Shown here: in pieces, positions 60,701 through 64,000 of the stretch
How the letters are laid out: each line of letters opens with the position of its first letter
Position numbering within the stretch: position 1 is the stretch's first letter
Assembly: GCA_905182985.1 (NCBI GenBank)
Contig: CAJJDN010000146.1
Coordinates: 208,928-272,927, forward strand
Origin: Paramecium sonneborni
Taxonomy: Eukaryota; Ciliophora; Oligohymenophorea; Peniculida; Parameciidae
Direction of reading: 5' to 3'
Length of the DNA stretch: 64,000 bases
Made by a program: the position numbers and the translations under genes
The notes under the pieces: model-generated
Databases searched by the model: none
What the model was told of the DNA's origin: nothing
The model's input: only the letters and a program-made list of their open reading frames with translations

Positions 60701-62621
60701 TTGTAAATTTTAATGTGCTTAATCTTGTACAAAATGTGTTAAAGGTAAATGTCAATAATGTGTTACAAAACGATTCAACAATAGTTTTCTAATGTCTTCT
60801 TAAAATTGTTAATTATAATGTGGATATGGATATTTAATTGAAAGTGATTATTGTTTAAGTGAGACATCTACTAATGTTGATGGATGTTAAATATGTAGAT
60901 TCAATTGTAGAAGTGATTGTTCCAATTGTGATTATAAAACAGCTACTTGTCTAGACTGTGATCCTATTGGATTTAAACCTTATTCCTCATTCTGTAAAAA
61001 TAATTGTGGAGATGGACTTGCCGTATATGATCATAATCTATTTTATTCTGAATATTGTGATGATGGAAATATTATAGACAATGACGGTTGTAGTGGTTAA
61101 TGTAAATATGAATGCTAAGATGGAATTATTTGTACTAGTTGCATAAATACTAGATGTTATGCTTGCGGATCAGGCTTTTATTTATCTGATAATTATGATT
61201 GCTAATCTAAATGTGGAGATGCCATCAAAACTTAATTTGAACAATGTGATATTGAATTACCATATAGAGGATGTTAAGATTGTCTACCAAAATGCTAAAA
61301 TTCATGTCTAGATTGTAGTACTATCGGTCTTGGTTGTTTATAATGTTAGACTGGTTATTAAAATATAGATAACATGTGTTATACTATTTGTGGAGATCAA
61401 TATATTACTCCAGATGAATAATGTGATGATGGAAATCTCATATTTGAAGATGGATGTCATTTCTGTGAAAATATTTGTACTTTTGGTTGTTCCATGTGTT
61501 AATATGGCATTTGTTATGATTGTAATGAAGGCTTTACTTATTTTAAACATAAATGCATTAAAATTTAGGATAACTATAAAGATCCAAGATGTAACTCTTC
61601 ATGTTTAGAATGTAGTATTGAAGGACTTGGTTGTTTAGCTTGTAAAACTGGATTTAAAAAAATTGATAATGTTTGTTATTCTATATGTGGTGATAAATTA
61701 CGTATTGCTGATGAATAGTGTGATGATGACAATTTAAAATTTGAAGATGGATGTCATTAATGTTAAAAAGGTTGTCCTATAGGTTGTTCCAATTGTTAAG
61801 AAGGTGTCTGTATTGATTGTCTAGAAGGCTTCTCTTATTTTAAAAATTAATGCATTAAAATTCATGATATCTATAGAGATCCTAGATGTGAATCTTCATG
61901 TTTAGAATGCAGTATTGAAGGTTCTGGTTGCTTAGCTTGTTCAACTGGGTTTAATAAAATTGATAACGTTTGTTATTCTGTTTGTGGTGATAGTCAACGT
62001 TATGGTGAGGAATAATGTGACGATGCAAATTTTTATTATGAAGATGGATGTCATTAATGTCGTTTTGAATGTCCCATGTCATGTTCAAATTGTAATTAAG
62101 GTGTTTGCTATAAATGTCACAAAGGATTTTTATATTTTAAACATCAATGTTTTGAGTTTACTAATGCACCTCTTGCAGAAAATTCAAATTTTAAATTTAC
62201 AAATTTAATCATCGATCAATTTTTTATTGATAAACCTAGTTAAATCAATAGAATTCAAGCAAAAATTTTTGAATTTCCATAATAAGATTATGATTCTATT
62301 GGTTAATTTGTAGAAGGAATGGATTCTCTTTATCCAAATCTAACTATGGAGGTTTATCTTAAATGCTTTAAGAATAAGAAATTAGAGGGTGAAATAAATA
62401 ATTTTAGATATAACAAGGGTTTTGATCAACAATCAACCATATTTATTTATCAATGTCATGAAACTTATCCTCATTTAATCACATATTCTTTTAAAATACA
62501 CAAAAAAGTGTTGAAAGATGAGATTTTAATAATCACCATTTTTGAAGATTTTTTTGAATTATCTACCTTAGTTAGACAATATAAACAAATTTTATTATAA
62601 ATCAAATTTACAAATATTTGA
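57777..62621 (+). CDS. large secreted/surface cysteine-rich protein with DUF4215-like repeats
   Basis: About 1550 aa. Signal-peptide-like start (MMIQKEASLFALMTILQVSVC). The N-terminal half alternates beta-rich modules with Cys-rich EGF/furin-like stretches (CKTCKGAEYDQCSSC; CPATCLTC). From ~60470 come repeats of the Myxococcus-type Cys-rich pattern (CGDGIVNGKEECDDGN..DGC..C; CGDQYITPDEQCDDGN). In the last third ~300-bp units repeat nearly exactly (CIKIQDNYKDPRC.. and CIKIHDIYRDPRC..). It ends in a non-Cys beta region (FEFPQQDYDSIG) and no clear C-terminal membrane anchor. Introns include 23, 29, 25 and 23 nt. Probable cell-surface or secreted adhesive protein. Confidence 0.75.
61553..62150 (+). 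repeat. ~300-bp coding tandem repeats inside the cysteine-rich gene
   Basis: Two adjacent units of about 298 bp (from ~61553 and ~61851) encode near-identical blocks: DPRC.SSCLECSIEG.GCLAC, KIDNVCYS.CGD, EDGCHQC, YFK..C. A more diverged unit precedes at ~61380. High identity suggests recent duplication or gene conversion. Confidence 0.7.
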
Positions 62622-63410
62622 AAGACTTGTCATGAATTATATAATTTTTGTAATAAGCAAATAAAGAATTAATAGATCTATTTAAAAGGATTATTATTAT
62701 TTTATTAAAAAAAACATAAGAGTTAATTTATTATTAAACTATTGAATTTATTAGTTTTTTCTAATTAGTGTACATTTTTTCTTTTTTGTTAAATTTTACA
62801 ATAGGAGAAAATTATAATAATTTTCACTATGATTTTACTAGCACATCCAAAAATTAAAGTAAAATTTATATGTTATAATAAGACCAATATTTTAATCAAT
62901 TTACATTTTGACAAATAAATTATGAATTACTTTTTCTTGATAAATATTTTCAAATTTTTACTTATTCGATTGATTTAATGAATAATCATTTAATAAAATT
63001 TGATTCAAGATTTCCAATTTTTAAATGGCAATAATTATTATTCATATATACGGATATCATTTGGTTATTTTATTATGTAAACAAAAAAAATATAATCTTT
63101 AAAAAAGATTATTTAACCACTTAAAAATAATAAACTCTAATAAACATTAATTTTTCATTTCTCAACTATAAGCAACAAAGCATTTCAATTTAAATTTACT
63201 AAAAATTACCTACATCATAATAGATTTAAATTGATAAGGCATGGTATTTTCATGAAAAAAATTTTTTTATCTTTTGAAAATTGCTAAATTTATAGATGAA
63301 ATATTATGGAAATTCAAAGATGAAAATAGTAAAAATAATAAATGAATTTTAGATACAAAAAAAAAAGGATTTTAACAGAATAGTATTAATTTTATTTTTT
63401 ATCAAAACAA
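62622..63410. other. intergenic, no gene seen
   Basis: About 790 bp between convergent genes; A+T-rich with poly-A near 62706 and 63358. No coding block recognised. Confidence 0.35.
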
Positions 63411-64000
63411 TCACAAGATGAAATTCGGATAGCTAAATATTTTTTTGCTTCTCTTGAATCCTTCTTCCATTTTGTATTTATCTCTCTTCATTATATACCA
63501 TATACCAATTTTTTAACAATTTTTATATTGACCAGAATATAGAATTTATTATTATCCAAATCCATTTCCAAAATTATCACTCAACTCAATCCAATTTCCA
63601 ATCTTATGTGAATTTACAATATTATTTTCATCTTGTTCTATTATATATGTTCCTCCACCACTATTTTTATAAAAATATTAAAAATTTTCTTACATTAATT
63701 CATTTTCATATTTCCATTCATCCTTAAAATAAATATCCCATCTTCCCTATTTATTCCCATTAATATAATCACCACTATAAAATACTTAACCATAACTAAT
63801 AATTTTAATTTATATAATACCTCCAAAAACCATCATTCAATTCAATCCATTTACCATTCTTATTTGAATTAACAATAAGACCTCCATCTTACTTAATATT
63901 ATATTATCCACCACCACTATATTCCAAATAATTGATATATATTTACTTACATTAAATAATTCTTTTTTGTCCATAAATCTTTGTAGAATATATCCCATCT
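63411..64000 (-). CDS. 3' part of a second MORN-like repeat protein (partial)
   Basis: Reverse-strand gene entering from the right edge and ending SYPNFIL-TGA at 63411-63413. It carries the same repeat as the gene at 47740: RWDIFYKDLW, GGGQYNIKQDGG..NKNGKWIELNDGF, YSGDYINGNKQGRWDIYFKDEW, SGGGTYIIEQDEN..HKIGNWIELSDNF, YSGQYKNCQKIGIWYIM. Introns GTATTATATA...TTAG (25 nt) and GTAAGAAAAT...AATAG (33 nt) break the repeats. The start and N-terminal domain are outside the window. Confidence 0.65.

Noticed and set aside
61338..61550. Reverse-strand 70-codon ORF
   Set aside because: It lies antisense to the cysteine-rich surface protein and has no support of its own.
1..64000. tRNA or rRNA genes
   Set aside because: No GC-richer cloverleaf-like block with a GGTTCGAATCC-type arm was found by eye; a covariance-model scan would be decisive.

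Overview
The window looks like macronuclear (somatic) DNA of a ciliate, most likely Paramecium. It is very A+T-rich. Every recognisable protein reads through in-frame TAA and TAG codons, which fall where glutamine is expected, and ends only at TGA (the ciliate nuclear code). Genes are interrupted by introns of about 22-34 nt (GTA...TAG, sometimes AAG or CAG) and lie tens to a few hundred bases apart on both strands. Short ORFs read with the standard code are almost all fragments or shadows of these genes. All CDS coordinates below are genomic spans that include introns. No tRNA, rRNA, CRISPR, telomere repeat or transposon was recognised. Layout, left part. 1-5754: a partial tail-anchored protein, two small genes, an unresolved coiled-coil gene and a long LRR gene. 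5859-9191: an acylated kinase-like protein, a three-DM10 Rib72/EFHC1-type doublet-microtubule protein and spliceosomal Sm-E, the last two sharing a 21-bp divergent promoter. 9231-14365: a RING protein, a small doubly lipidated candidate, less certain genes and a secreted beta-trefoil-like protein. 14432-17721: a bacterial-type FtsX permease. 18049-19906: two tandem CBM20 starch-binding paralogues. Middle. 21048-25193: a Myb protein, TIM44, an AAGAB-like adaptor chaperone and a peroxisomal-type SCP2 protein. 26370-30991: a poly-Q pseudokinase, ADF/cofilin, a coiled-coil protein and an Ariadne-type RBR ubiquitin ligase. 31031-33218: a Lon homologue with an intact ATPase and a substituted protease dyad. 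33433-40939: an LRR protein, an RNA-dependent RNA polymerase with DLDGD, and a CHAT-domain (caspase-like) protein with a possible degenerate NTPase tail. Right part. 40768-42980 holds an exact 1106-bp duplication around a single N, probably an assembly join artefact. Then come a DHHC palmitoyltransferase, a Pro/Gln-rich protein, a B-box/WD40 protein and its WD40-only paralogue, an Mpv17-like fragment and a long MORN-like repeat protein. A poorly resolved interval at about 52.8-57.1 kb contains an 815-base N gap flanked by identical 256-bp sequences. A large signal-peptide-bearing cysteine-rich surface protein follows, then the 3' part of a second MORN-like gene that runs off the right edge. 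The genes are mostly housekeeping and ciliary. Neighbours of related function are limited to paralogue pairs (CBM20, WD40, MORN-like) and the RdRP next to the CHAT protein.
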